Position numbers and translations under genes: made by a program. A stretch of 21,343 nucleotides of DNA from Thermoleptolyngbya sp046719575 (GTDB lineage Bacteria; Cyanobacteriota; Cyanobacteriia; Elainellales; Elainellaceae). Below, piece after piece: positions 13,463 to 20,764 of this stretch. The stretch spans positions 1-21,343 of the forward strand of contig JBDNCP010000084.1 of assembly GCA_046719575.1 (NCBI GenBank), written 5' to 3'. How positions within the stretch are numbered: position 1 is the first letter of the stretch; every line of letters starts with the position of its first letter. The notes under the pieces are model-generated. The model had not been told where the DNA came from. It saw only the letters and a list, made by a program, of their open reading frames with translations, and made no database searches.

Positions 13463-14263
13463 ATGTATGTACTGCGTCGGTGGTGGGGAAAAAACGGGTT
13501 GCGGCTAGGGCTGGCAGTGCTGGCTCTCAGTGTTGCATGGCTAGTTAGACAGAGCCAAGGCGCATTTGTGCTGGAGCTATATCGAGCGATGAGCGCTCCG
13601 TTTCAGGCTAAGGGCCCAACTCGCGCCGAAATTCTGGATCATGCCCAGGTGCAAGAGTTGCAGCAGCGTTTGATTGAGCTAGAAAGCCAAAATCGCCGAC
13701 TCCAGGAGCTATTGAACTACAATGCAACACAGCCCCAGCCGGGTATTGCGGCCCCTATCATTGGGCGGAGCGCCGACCACTGGTGGCAGCAGGTGACCTT
13801 AGGACGAGGGCGACGCGACGGCGTGGAAGTTGGCTCTATTGTTTCGGGAACTGGCGGACTGGTGGGGCGAGTGGTGCAAGTGACGGCGAATACAAGTCGT
13901 GTACTGTTGGTGAGCGATCCTACCAGTCGGATTGGTGTTACGGTCAGCCGCTCTCGGTTTATGGGCTATATGCGAGGGCAGTCGGGCAACCGAGCGGTGA
14001 TGGAGTTTTTTGAAAAGGTGCCGGATGTGAAACCGGGGGATGTCGTCTCTACGTCGTCGTTTAGCCAATTATTTCCACCGGGGCTGCCCGTAGGGCGCGT
14101 TGAGTCAATCGACTTTAGTAAAAGCCCGGCCCCAGAGGCGATTATCGAGCTATCAGCTCCTATTAGCACACTAGACTGGGTGCTGGTTGCGCCCAACCCC
14201 AAGCCCGCTGCCACTGAACCGCCACCTCCGCTGCCACCTGCGCCAGACCCCGCATTGCCCTGA
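13463..14263 (+). CDS. mreC: Rod-shape determining protein MreC
   Basis: The 266-aa protein links cytoplasmic MreB with PBP2 in the periplasm. It has one membrane segment (about residues 13-28, LRLGLAVLALSVAWLV), a coiled coil at about 57-86 (VQELQQRLIELESQNRRLQE) and a beta domain (APIIGRSADHWWQQVTLGRG, then GLVGRVVQVTANTSRVLLVSD). The C-terminus is Pro-rich and probably disordered. The ATG at 13463 fits the family; no strong ribosome site precedes it. The 229-bp gap after mreB is long for this operon and contains an imperfect 22-bp duplication (GGATCAGAAT at 13373 and 13395). mreD follows 18 bp after the stop. Confidence 0.93.
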   Translation: MYVLRRWWGKNGLRLGLAVLALSVAWLVRQSQGAFVLELYRAMSAPFQAKGPTRAEILDHAQVQELQQRLIELESQNRRLQELLNYNATQPQPGIAAPIIGRSADHWWQQVTLGRGRRDGVEVGSIVSGTGGLVGRVVQVTANTSRVLLVSDPTSRIGVTVSRSRFMGYMRGQSGNRAVMEFFEKVPDVKPGDVVSTSSFSQLFPPGLPVGRVESIDFSKSPAPEAIIELSAPISTLDWVLVAPNPKPAATEPPPPLPPAPDPALP

Positions 14264-14278
14264 GGATTATGCCTGATT

Positions 14279-14314
14279 GCTATGAATGATTTGCTGGCTA
14301 TGAATGATTTGCTG
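14279..14314. repeat. 18-bp tandem duplication containing the mreD start codon
   Basis: GCTATGAATGATTTGCTG is present twice in a row (14279-14296 and 14297-14314), without mismatch and in frame. It duplicates the start codon of mreD, giving MNDLLAMNDLLL. Confidence 0.9.
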
Positions 14315-14875
14315 CTCCTGAGTCCGTATTTGAGGCAGGCGCTGAATGCACTGGTGACGGCCGGCTCGGTTTTGGTCTGTTTGCTGATTTTGCCGACCCG
14401 GTTTGTGGGCATGGAACTGCTGGGTGTGGGACCAAACTGGCTGCTGATCTGGGTTGTGGCCTGGAGCATTAAGCGATCGCCCTGGCAGGGTGCGATCGCT
14501 GGAATTACATTGGGGTTGCTGCAAGACGGCATGACGGCATCCAGCCCGACGCACACGCTGAGTCTGGCGCTGGTGGGCATTCTCACGGCACTCATTCAAA
14601 AGCAGCGCTATATCCAGGAAGATTTTATTTCAGTGGCGCTGATTGTGTTTGGCATGGCGGTCATCGCCGAAACCGTGACAGCGTTTCAATTCATGCTTCA
14701 AGACCTGAGGGTGCCCGATCGCCTTTCCTCGCGTACGCTTTCAGAAATTTGGAACTATCACCAGCAAATTGCCCTCTGCTCCGCCATTCTGAGTAGCCTT
14801 TGGGCCCCGGTGCTGTATTATCCGCTGAATCGCTGGTGGCAGCGGGTTAGTCTAGCGGATCAGTTCCAGACCTAG
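14282..14875 (+). CDS. mreD: Rod-shape determining membrane protein MreD
   Basis: The 197-aa polytopic membrane protein completes MreBCD. About five hydrophobic segments are visible (for example ALNALVTAGSVLVCLLILP, NWLLIWVVAW, IAGITLGLLQDGM, FISVALIVFGMAVIAETV and the last near 160-180). Sequence conservation in this family is low, and the call rests on topology, length and position after mreC. Two ATGs, at 14282 and 14300, sit in a perfect 18-bp duplication, so either may be used. The only GAGGA nearby (14262-14266) overlaps the mreC stop and is 15 bases from the first ATG. An ATG at 14269 opens a six-codon frame whose TGA (14287-14289) overlaps the mreD start; coupling through it is speculative. 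Confidence 0.88.
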   Translation: MNDLLAMNDLLLLSPYLRQALNALVTAGSVLVCLLILPTRFVGMELLGVGPNWLLIWVVAWSIKRSPWQGAIAGITLGLLQDGMTASSPTHTLSLALVGILTALIQKQRYIQEDFISVALIVFGMAVIAETVTAFQFMLQDLRVPDRLSSRTLSEIWNYHQQIALCSAILSSLWAPVLYYPLNRWWQRVSLADQFQT

Positions 14876-15198
14876 AAAGAAACTGGGTCGCTGTTGCGAG
14901 GTCAGCGAGTCTAAAAATTTTTTGATCAACTTCGCCAACAACGCATCTCTGGATGTCCCTTGACAGGGATAATAGGGGTTAGCTGAAATCTTGCTCAGTC
15001 TGACTTCCAGACCAAGCTCTAAGTACTTTTACTCAAAGCTGATAAGCTAAGCGACCGGAGCAGCACTTTCAGCCAAAAGAAATTAGATGACGAGCGAGAA
15101 AACTTGGGGATTCTCCTGCGTTTTCTTGACCACAAAAGCTTTTGCGAACACATAGACGCATTGAACACACAGACGCATTTCTTGGAGCGATCGCAACA
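14876..15198. other. 323-bp spacer between mreD and the next gene
   Basis: No gene, clear terminator or promoter was recognised. A short A-run/T-run palindrome (AAAAATTTTTT near 14914) lies 40 bases after mreD and might aid termination. The only other landmark is GGAGCGATCGC just before the next start. Confidence 0.5.
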
Positions 15199-15633
15199 AT
15201 GGGTTTAATTAAGAAACTACTTGGGGGACTGTTCTCGTTTTTGGGTGGGTTGGCTAAGCTGCTAGGCTTGGGCAAGTCCTCAGAATATTTTCTAGAGGCA
15301 GAGCCTTCTAATAATGATACTCCTGCGGCTCCGGTGGCTGCGGCTGCCCCCACGAAGCCCGAAGCGCCCGCTACTGCCCCTGCGCCCGCGGCTGCTGTGG
15401 CTACGGTTGCGCCTCCTGCAACGGATGTTACGACGAATGGCAAGGCTCCTGCGACTCCGGCTGCTGCGGCGGCTTCGGCTCCAAAGTCTATGCCCGAAGC
15501 TGCACCCGCATCTGACCAAACCTTTGCGCCAAATTTTGTTTTGCTGAGCAGTAGCCGGAGTGGTCGTCGTCGCCCTGGCCCGAGCCTCAATCCGTTTCTC
15601 GATATGGCGCGGCAGGTTAGGCCTCAGGGCTAG
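15199..15633 (+). CDS. Conserved cyanobacterial-type protein of unknown function, 144 aa
   Basis: The protein has three parts. Residues 1-27 form an amphipathic, Gly/Leu-rich helix-like stretch (MGLIKKLLGGLFSFLGG and on to LGLGKS) that could lie on a membrane. Residues about 38-110 are an Ala/Pro/Thr-rich linker, surely disordered. The C-terminus has a basic conserved-looking block, SGRRRPGPSLNPFLDMARQV. From memory, proteins with this start and end are common in cyanobacteria, but their function is unknown to me. The ATG at 15199 is preferred over an upstream TTG at 15142 because the helix begins there and GGAG lies 11 bases upstream. The opposite strand is also open over 15069-15590, but only because of the Ala-rich composition. 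Confidence 0.75.
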   Translation: MGLIKKLLGGLFSFLGGLAKLLGLGKSSEYFLEAEPSNNDTPAAPVAAAAPTKPEAPATAPAPAAAVATVAPPATDVTTNGKAPATPAAAAASAPKSMPEAAPASDQTFAPNFVLLSSSRSGRRRPGPSLNPFLDMARQVRPQG

Positions 15634-15642
15634 CGCTAGTCT

Positions 15643-15945
15643 TTGCCTAATTCTGGGTTGTCTAATTCTGGGTCGAATAATGCTTGGATAGATTGGAAGC
15701 TGCTGTTGACAGGTTCAACGGCAGCTTTTGCGTTAGCCTTCTTGGTTAGCTTTCTTAAGGAATACAGGACTTACGCACCTGCGATGAATTTTTTGGATGT
15801 CGGACAATTTCTCGCGGGCTGCACCCGCGAGAAATTGTCTAACTGCGTAAGCCCTAGAATAGACTTCTTGCGTGAATCGTGGCGCGGCGGCACTGCGCTA
15901 CGATTCACGCCCTCAAAGCAGCATTCATGCAAGAGGTTTAATTAG
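15643..15945 (+). CDS. Doubtful ORF: short membrane-like start fused to repeat sequence
   Basis: From a TTG at 15643 the frame gives about 41 unique residues with one hydrophobic segment (WKLLLTGSTAAFALAFLVSF). The rest, to 15945, is translated from the two dispersed repeats. No ribosome site is seen. If a small membrane protein once existed here, insertion of the family B repeat at 15765 replaced its end. The first codons lie in a 15-bp tandem duplication (15646-15675). It may equally be non-coding. Confidence 0.2.
   Translation: MPNSGLSNSGSNNAWIDWKLLLTGSTAAFALAFLVSFLKEYRTYAPAMNFLDVGQFLAGCTREKLSNCVSPRIDFLRESWRGGTALRFTPSKQHSCKRFN
15646..15675. repeat. 15-bp tandem duplication
   Basis: CTAATTCTGGGT recurs with a 15-bp period (units at 15646-15660 and 15661-15675). 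Confidence 0.75.
15766..15855. repeat. MITE-like hairpin repeat family B, copy 2
   Basis: This is about 90% identical to 2597-2687, in the same orientation, with the same terminal repeats AGGACTTACGCA and TGCGTAAGCCCT. The central stem here is GACAATTTCTCGCGGG paired perfectly with CCCGCGAGAAATTGTC. Where copy 1 reads ACTA/TAGT, copy 2 reads ACAA/TTGT, so both arms changed together. GAATA occurs just left of the element (15760-15764) and again near its right end (15857-15861), a possible short target duplication. Confidence 0.85.
15858..15942. repeat. Dispersed hairpin repeat family A, copy 2
   Basis: This matches 550-634 at about 73 of 85 positions. Here the stem is longer: GCGTGAATCGTGGCGC pairs with GCGCTACGATTCACGC over 16 positions with a single G-T wobble. 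It starts two bases after the end of the family B copy and ends five bases before the rsmE stop codon, so both lie in the rsmE 3' region. Confidence 0.8.
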
Positions 15946-15947
15946 TG

Positions 15948-16697
15948 CTAGGGAGTGTCTTGCTCTAGGGCTGCTGCGATGATCGAGAGCGCGGCCACGG
16001 GTGCGGTAATCGTTCGCAATATGCGCCGACCCAGCGACACGACTTGATAGCCTGCTGCGATCGCCCCGTCGATTTCTGCCTCTGTCCAGCCGCCCTCTGG
16101 GCCAATGGCGATCGCCATCGGTTTTGTCGATGGCGATGCTCCACGCACTGCCAGGAGGGTGCTGAGCAAATGAGGGCGATCGCCCCTGGCTTCGCATAGA
16201 TAAGCGTCGCAAGTTTCTGCGTTCCAGGCGTTTAGCGCATTGCTCCAGGGCTGAGGATCGAAGATCGCTGGCACAAACTGCCGTTCGGACTGCTCAGCGG
16301 CCTCTTGGGCAATGCGTCGCCAGCGGTCGAGCTTTTGGGGGCTGGGGTTAAGCAGCGTGCGATCGCTCAAAATCGGCACAATCTGCGCTACGCCCAGTTC
16401 CGTTGTCTGGCGGACAATATCATCCATTCCCTGTCCTTTGGGAATCGCCATTAGCAGCGTCACAGAGCGCGGCAGTTCTGTAGCTGCAATCGGGATGTGT
16501 TCCTCCAAAATTTGCATCTGGTCGGGCGGCTCGACGGCGACCAGCCAGCAGTGCCCCCGACCGTCCATTGCCAAGAGGCGATCGCCCCCTTGCAGCCGCA
16601 ACACCCGCCACAAGTAATGCTGCTGCTCTGGCGTAAGCCGGATATCAGAACCACAGATTTGAGCAGGCGCAATGGTAAGTCGCTGAAGCTGGGGCAC
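15948..16697 (-). CDS. rsmE: 16S rRNA (uracil-1498 N3) methyltransferase RsmE
   Basis: The 249-aa SPOUT-family enzyme methylates U1498 of 16S rRNA using S-adenosylmethionine. An N-terminal PUA-like part is seen (LTPEQQHYLWRVLRLQGGDR, AMDGRG). The knot domain has IPKGQGMDDIVRQTTELGV (85-103), the binding loop IGPEGGWTEAEID (198-210) and LGRRILRT (222-229). Many bacterial RsmE proteins read RTETA at the end of the knot; here it is RTITA, a point difference that probably reflects the cyanobacterial branch. The start is GTG at 16697 (MPQLQRL), which gives the family's normal N-terminus; no clear ribosome site precedes it. It is the last gene of the minus-strand group, 71 bp after the anti-sigma gene. 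Confidence 0.93.
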   Translation of the reverse strand: MPQLQRLTIAPAQICGSDIRLTPEQQHYLWRVLRLQGGDRLLAMDGRGHCWLVAVEPPDQMQILEEHIPIAATELPRSVTLLMAIPKGQGMDDIVRQTTELGVAQIVPILSDRTLLNPSPQKLDRWRRIAQEAAEQSERQFVPAIFDPQPWSNALNAWNAETCDAYLCEARGDRPHLLSTLLAVRGASPSTKPMAIAIGPEGGWTEAEIDGAIAAGYQVVSLGRRILRTITAPVAALSIIAAALEQDTP

Positions 16698-16768
16698 AGG
16701 TGATGCAGCAGAAGTCGTGGGTTGGGAGAATCAGCGCTTGGACATCCGTTGCCTAGCGAATTTGATCC

Positions 16769-17488
16769 CTAGCGCAGTTGAAGCTGGAAATACTCATCGT
16801 CTAGCGAAGTCCGCACCAAAAACATACAGCCGCCTACCGTTGCAGATGGCTCATGCACGGTTCCCTGGCTAGAGCGGATATAGTCCCCTGCGCCATATAC
16901 CTCGCCGTCAATCCTCAAATCGCCATCGAGCATATAAATCTCTTCAGGAGCCGCATGGCGATGAATCGGATAGACTGCGCCCGGTTCTGCCTTGAGCAGC
17001 GCGGTTACTTCTCGCTTTGCCAGATCCACGTAGAGCGGCGCGACCGAAACGCCGGGAACCCGATAGGGCTGCCAGTCAAGGTCACGGCCGCGCACCGTCA
17101 GTCGGTTGCCGCTAGAAAACTGGCGCATCAGCACCCGTGCTGCTGCGACCGCCTCTCGCATCTGGCGGAACGAAAAGGATACAGGGGATTCGATGACGGG
17201 CGGAGGAGCCGATTCAGACGGGACTAGGCTAACGGGCTGACCTGCTTCTTGATGAATACGTTGAAATAGTCGATCCTTCAGGTCAGCAGCAGGCGACATC
17301 AGTTCCAAACTGTAGGGCAGCGTTGCCACGGTTTCTTCCAGTTCGGCCATTTCGGTAGCCAGTTCTGGACATTCTTCTAGATAGTCGTTGATTTGCTGAA
17401 GCCCTGCCTCGTCGAGCAGACCCAGGGCATATAGCGCGGTCAGGTCACACAGGCACGGGTCGTGATCCATAGTTACTGCTGTCGTCAT
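16769..17488 (-). CDS. Anti-sigma factor, RskA-like N-terminus fused to a ChrR-type cupin
   Basis: The 239-aa protein should bind and inhibit the ECF sigma factor encoded just upstream. Residues 13-60 resemble RskA/ChrR anti-sigma domains (LTALYALGLLDEAGLQQIND...ECPELATEMAELE). The zinc motif HxxxCxxC of many relatives is broken: the positions read Y36, C40 and L43. Residues about 130-235 form a cupin with HRH (176, 178), EE (182-183) and H212, the usual metal ligands. No membrane segment is seen, so it is probably soluble. ChrR proteins sense singlet oxygen, but this protein's signal is unknown. The ATG at 17488 has AGGA 7 bases upstream. A 153-bp gap separates it from the sigma gene. Confidence 0.85.
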   Translation of the reverse strand: MTTAVTMDHDPCLCDLTALYALGLLDEAGLQQINDYLEECPELATEMAELEETVATLPYSLELMSPAADLKDRLFQRIHQEAGQPVSLVPSESAPPPVIESPVSFSFRQMREAVAAARVLMRQFSSGNRLTVRGRDLDWQPYRVPGVSVAPLYVDLAKREVTALLKAEPGAVYPIHRHAAPEEIYMLDGDLRIDGEVYGAGDYIRSSQGTVHEPSATVGGCMFLVRTSLDDEYFQLQLR

Positions 17489-17641
17489 TTCTTCATCCTA
17501 GCTCGTGGATTTGGGAGGCAGTCTGAAGCCACCAAACCAGTTTTCCAATGCTTATCCGATAACCTCCCCAGCGCCTTTCTGCACTTGCGCTTTGCATATG
17601 CGCTTGTTGAGTTGTGGACTTTATATAGACATATAGGCCCA

Positions 17642-18223
17642 TCACTCTAGCCAGTCGAGCGCGTCAAGCGCCTGTCGGAGCTTGTTCAAACCTAGGCGGA
17701 TGCGCGTTTTCACGGTTCCCAAAGATTTTCCTGTTTTAGCTGCGATTTCTACATGAGTCAGCCCTTGATAGTAAGCTAGCTCAATTACCTCACGCTGTTC
17801 TGTAGGCAAGCGCTGCATTGCTGCCAAGACGCGATCGCGCCGTTCATTGATTAATACGTCCGCTGTCGGGTCTGAGATCTGTGTTTGCGGGACTGTTTTT
17901 GCAGCTTCGGTAGAAGACTCGACGGCTTTGTTAATTCGCTGGAGCGATCGCAGTCGGTCGAGCGACCGGCTACGGGTGAGCATGAACAGCCATGCGTCTA
18001 CTCGGCCGCGCTGGGGATCATAGCGCTCCGCCAGTTTCCACACCTGGCTAAACACATCCAGCACAATTTCCTCTGCTTCTTCGACAGACCCCAAAATCCG
18101 AAATGCCAGGGAATATAGCACTCGCGCATAGCGGTCATATAGGGTCGATAGCGCAGACTGATCCTGCTGGGCAATGCGGGATAACAAGTGCGCTTCCTCG
18201 GAGGCTGAGGGCTGAGGGGTCAT
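17642..18223 (-). CDS. ECF (group IV) RNA polymerase sigma factor
   Basis: The 193-aa protein has only regions 2 and 4, as in ECF sigma factors. Region 2 spans about 23-93 (LSTLYDRYARVLYSLAFRIL, EEAEEIVLDVFSQVWKLAERYD, AWLFMLTRSRSLDRLR). Region 4 spans about 132-184, ending in a helix-turn-helix (GLTHVEIAAKTGKSLGTVKTRIRLGLNKLR) that reads the -35 element. It resembles the SigK/RpoE class paired with RskA- or ChrR-type anti-sigma factors, and such a gene follows directly. The ATG at 18223-18221 fits the family; no Shine-Dalgarno sequence is visible. It lies 69 bp after ftsY. I saw no obvious self-regulated promoter in that gap. The cyanobacterial name (sigG to sigJ series) cannot be fixed from sequence alone. 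Confidence 0.92.
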   Translation of the reverse strand: MTPQPSASEEAHLLSRIAQQDQSALSTLYDRYARVLYSLAFRILGSVEEAEEIVLDVFSQVWKLAERYDPQRGRVDAWLFMLTRSRSLDRLRSLQRINKAVESSTEAAKTVPQTQISDPTADVLINERRDRVLAAMQRLPTEQREVIELAYYQGLTHVEIAAKTGKSLGTVKTRIRLGLNKLRQALDALDWLE

Positions 18224-18292
18224 GAGTCAGGCTTTGGGGGGAAATTGGGTTTACATCCCAGACTAAGAGAGTAAAGTCCAGACCAATCCAGG

Positions 18293-19846
18293 CTAGCCGC
18301 TCAACAGTGCTTCCACAAATTCGTAGCTAGAGAAGGGACGCAAATCTTCGATGCCTTCGCCTGCGCCAATGAATCGGATGGGTAGCCCTAGCTGCTGCAC
18401 GACGGCCAGCGCGATGCCGCCTTTGGCCGTGCCGTCTAGCTTGGTCAACACGACCCCGCTCAGTTGGGCAGCTTCCGAGAAAACTTCTGCCTGACGTAGA
18501 CCGTTTTGCCCCAGGGTGGAGTCCAGCACCAGCAGCGACTCGATGTGGGCATCTGGCGCTTTTTTGTCGATGATGCGGCGAACTTTGGCGAGTTCGTCCA
18601 TCAGGTTTTTCTTGTTTTGCAGTCGTCCCGCTGTATCGATCAGCAGAAGTTCTGTGCCCCGCGCCTGGGCAGCGGTGATCGCATCGAACACAACGGCTGC
18701 GGGGTCAGTATTCTTGCCGGGGTTGGCGATGACTTCTACATTGCTGCGATCGCCCCAGACTTTGACCTGCTGCACAGCCGCCGCTCGGAAGGTGTCCGCC
18801 GCGCCAATCAGGGTTTTGTAGCCCGATTTTTGGGCGATGTGGGCGATTTTGCCAATGGTTGTGGTTTTGCCTGCTCCGTTCACGCCCGTCATCAACCAGA
18901 TGTTGAGCCTGCCCTTCTCCGGGGCAAAGGTCGGGTCGATGGGCTTGCCGCCTGGGTTGTCAAGCATCTCCCGCAGGATTTGTTTGAGGTAGGCGATCGC
19001 CGCTTCGGGCGGCAGGGCTTCCTGACGCAGCTTGTGCTGCAAGCGTTCGATGATCAGATCCGTCGCTTCTACACCCACATCCGCCTGGAGCAGCAGCGAC
19101 TCGATCTCTAGCACCGCGTCTTGATTGAGCGGGCCCTGGCCCACAATCGCCCGCAGTTGGTTTACCAAGCTGCGCCGTGTCTTGTCGAGGCCCTGGCGTA
19201 GTCGCTTCAGCCAAGTAATTTCCTCTAGGTCTACTTGGTCGGCTCGGCGGCCCTGCGAAGCCAACACCTGAGCTGACCACAGGAAACTTTCATCTAGGGG
19301 TAAATCTGGCTCTAGGATTGAGTCTGCTGGGACGGCCGATGCCGTCGCCAATTTTTCGGCTTCCACCGCTTCTTCTTTCGCTGCTTCTACCTTGAGTTGC
19401 TCCAGGCGGGCCTGCCGTTCGGCCTCGGCCTGTGCCCAAAAGGGAAGTGGAGCCACAGCCGTTTCTGGTGGGGTTTTTGGCTCGGCTTGTGTCGTCAGTT
19501 CATCGGGCACTCGCGCTTCAGAGGTGTCCGAGGGTGTGCCTTTGGCAGGGGTATCTGATTTGGCGATCGCCCCTGGCACAGCCTCAGCCGTTGTCACAGG
19601 TTCTGTGGCGGGTTCTGTGGCGATTTCAGGCGTGGTCGGCTCGGCGGCTTCCTGCTGACGCTTTTGAATATTTTTGTAAGCAGACTTAGCCCAAGCGAGA
19701 TAGTCCTGGGCGATCGCCGCTTCGCCCGTCGCTGCATCGGCAGGCGCTTTCGACTCTGACACCTTGGCAGCGTCTCGCTGGGACTCTGGCTCTGCCTCAG
19801 GGGGCTGGTTTTCGTATTGACGGTTGAACCAGTTAAACGACGACAT
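18293..19846 (-). CDS. ftsY: Signal recognition particle receptor FtsY
   Basis: The 517-aa GTPase docks SRP-bound ribosomes at the membrane. Residues 1-190 are a long acidic, Ala/Pro/Thr/Glu-rich A domain with low complexity, including a 12-bp DNA duplication (19599-19622) that gives TEPATEP. The N domain follows (about 205-300), then the G domain: G1 GVNGAGKTT (321-329), DTFRAAA (351-357), DTAGR (404-408) and TKLDG (468-472), and a final GEGIEDLRPF. All GTPase motifs are intact. The ATG at 19846-19844 has no Shine-Dalgarno sequence; the leader reads CCCTAACCCC then CCTTCCCT. It lies 191 bp after nusB and 69 bp before the sigma factor. Confidence 0.96.
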   Translation of the reverse strand: MSSFNWFNRQYENQPPEAEPESQRDAAKVSESKAPADAATGEAAIAQDYLAWAKSAYKNIQKRQQEAAEPTTPEIATEPATEPVTTAEAVPGAIAKSDTPAKGTPSDTSEARVPDELTTQAEPKTPPETAVAPLPFWAQAEAERQARLEQLKVEAAKEEAVEAEKLATASAVPADSILEPDLPLDESFLWSAQVLASQGRRADQVDLEEITWLKRLRQGLDKTRRSLVNQLRAIVGQGPLNQDAVLEIESLLLQADVGVEATDLIIERLQHKLRQEALPPEAAIAYLKQILREMLDNPGGKPIDPTFAPEKGRLNIWLMTGVNGAGKTTTIGKIAHIAQKSGYKTLIGAADTFRAAAVQQVKVWGDRSNVEVIANPGKNTDPAAVVFDAITAAQARGTELLLIDTAGRLQNKKNLMDELAKVRRIIDKKAPDAHIESLLVLDSTLGQNGLRQAEVFSEAAQLSGVVLTKLDGTAKGGIALAVVQQLGLPIRFIGAGEGIEDLRPFSSYEFVEALLSG

Positions 19847-20037
19847 AGGGAAGGTCAGGGGTTAGGGATATTGCTCTGGAACCGGAGCAAACGCCCAAGA
19901 GGGGCTGGAGCCGCTGCATCCAGATTTCCGCTTCATCTAGCTTATAGTGCTTGCGTCTTTCCTGGCGAAGAGCAAAGACAGATAACGGATTGGTAGAGAC
20001 GGCTCAGAACGCCCGACAGCGAGGAAGCCGGAGGATC

Positions 20038-20691
20038 TCAGGATGTTTCGGATTTCTCTTCGGATTTCTCTTTGGATTTCTCTTCGGGTTGCTCGACCAC
20101 CCGCCGTAGCACCCCGTTGATAAAGCGATGCCCGTCGTCGTCGCTATAGCGTTTGGCCAACTCGACGGCTTCGTTAATCGCCACTTTGTCAGGAATGCCC
20201 ATGTATTGAAACTCCGCCACAGCCAGCCGCAGAAGGTCACGGTCGATTTGGGGCAGTCGATGAAGTTGCCAGTCTACCATCGCAGCGGAAATAATTCGGT
20301 CGATTTCGGCACGGCGGATGCTGACGGTTTGCAGGAGTGCCAGGGTGTAGTCGCGTACCTCCTGATGGTTAGCGAGTTGCAACATTTCCGGCAGTTCGAC
20401 GGCAGTGCCAATTCGGTTGATTGCTGCCTGAGCCAGTTCCAGTGCTTCTTTCACCATAACGCGGGCGCTGTCTAGGTCTTGGGCCTTGGTTTCGCTGGCC
20501 AACAGGCGATCGCTCCCCCGCTCGACCTCAGCGGCGGCGGTTTCCAGCAAGTCGTGGACTTCGCCCGTCAGCGTCCGCACAGCGGCTAGAACGATAGACT
20601 GAAGCTGTTGAGCCTCCAGTTTTTCGGGTTTGGAGGGAAGCTGGCTCAGACTCAGCAGCGCCAGTTCTCGCGCAATGCGTCGAGCTTGCAT
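20038..20691 (-). CDS. nusB: Transcription antitermination factor NusB
   Basis: The 217-aa protein binds boxA RNA with NusE (S10) and supports rRNA transcription. The C-terminal half carries the family core: YTLALLQTVSIRRAEIDRIIS, LPQIDRDLLRLAVAEFQYM, PDKVAINEAVELAKRYSDDDGHRFINGVLRRV. The N-terminus MQARRIARELALLSLSQLP is also typical. It is longer than the roughly 140 aa of E. coli NusB, mainly because of a helical insert at about 30-95, which many cyanobacterial NusB proteins appear to share. The last 15 residues (EEKSKEKSEEKSETS) come from a 12-bp tandem repeat at 20049-20084. The start is ATG 20691-20689. It lies between DUF502 and ftsY. Confidence 0.94.
   Translation of the reverse strand: MQARRIARELALLSLSQLPSKPEKLEAQQLQSIVLAAVRTLTGEVHDLLETAAAEVERGSDRLLASETKAQDLDSARVMVKEALELAQAAINRIGTAVELPEMLQLANHQEVRDYTLALLQTVSIRRAEIDRIISAAMVDWQLHRLPQIDRDLLRLAVAEFQYMGIPDKVAINEAVELAKRYSDDDGHRFINGVLRRVVEQPEEKSKEKSEEKSETS
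20049..20084. repeat. 12-bp tandem repeat, three copies, in the nusB 3' end
   Basis: CGGATTTCTCTT occurs at 20049-20060 and 20061-20072, and with one change at 20073-20084. It adds a charged EKSE-type tail to NusB without shifting the frame. Confidence 0.9.
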
Positions 20692-20764
20692 GTCGGGTTC
20701 TCAATCCTTCAAAAATTCGGGAGAAAAATTCGGATGACTGCGGATGCGGGGCTGGCTGAAACGC

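Noticed and set aside
15069..15590. Antisense frame over the Ala/Pro-rich gene
   Set aside because: It is open only because the GC-rich alanine codons on the + strand leave no stops on the other strand.
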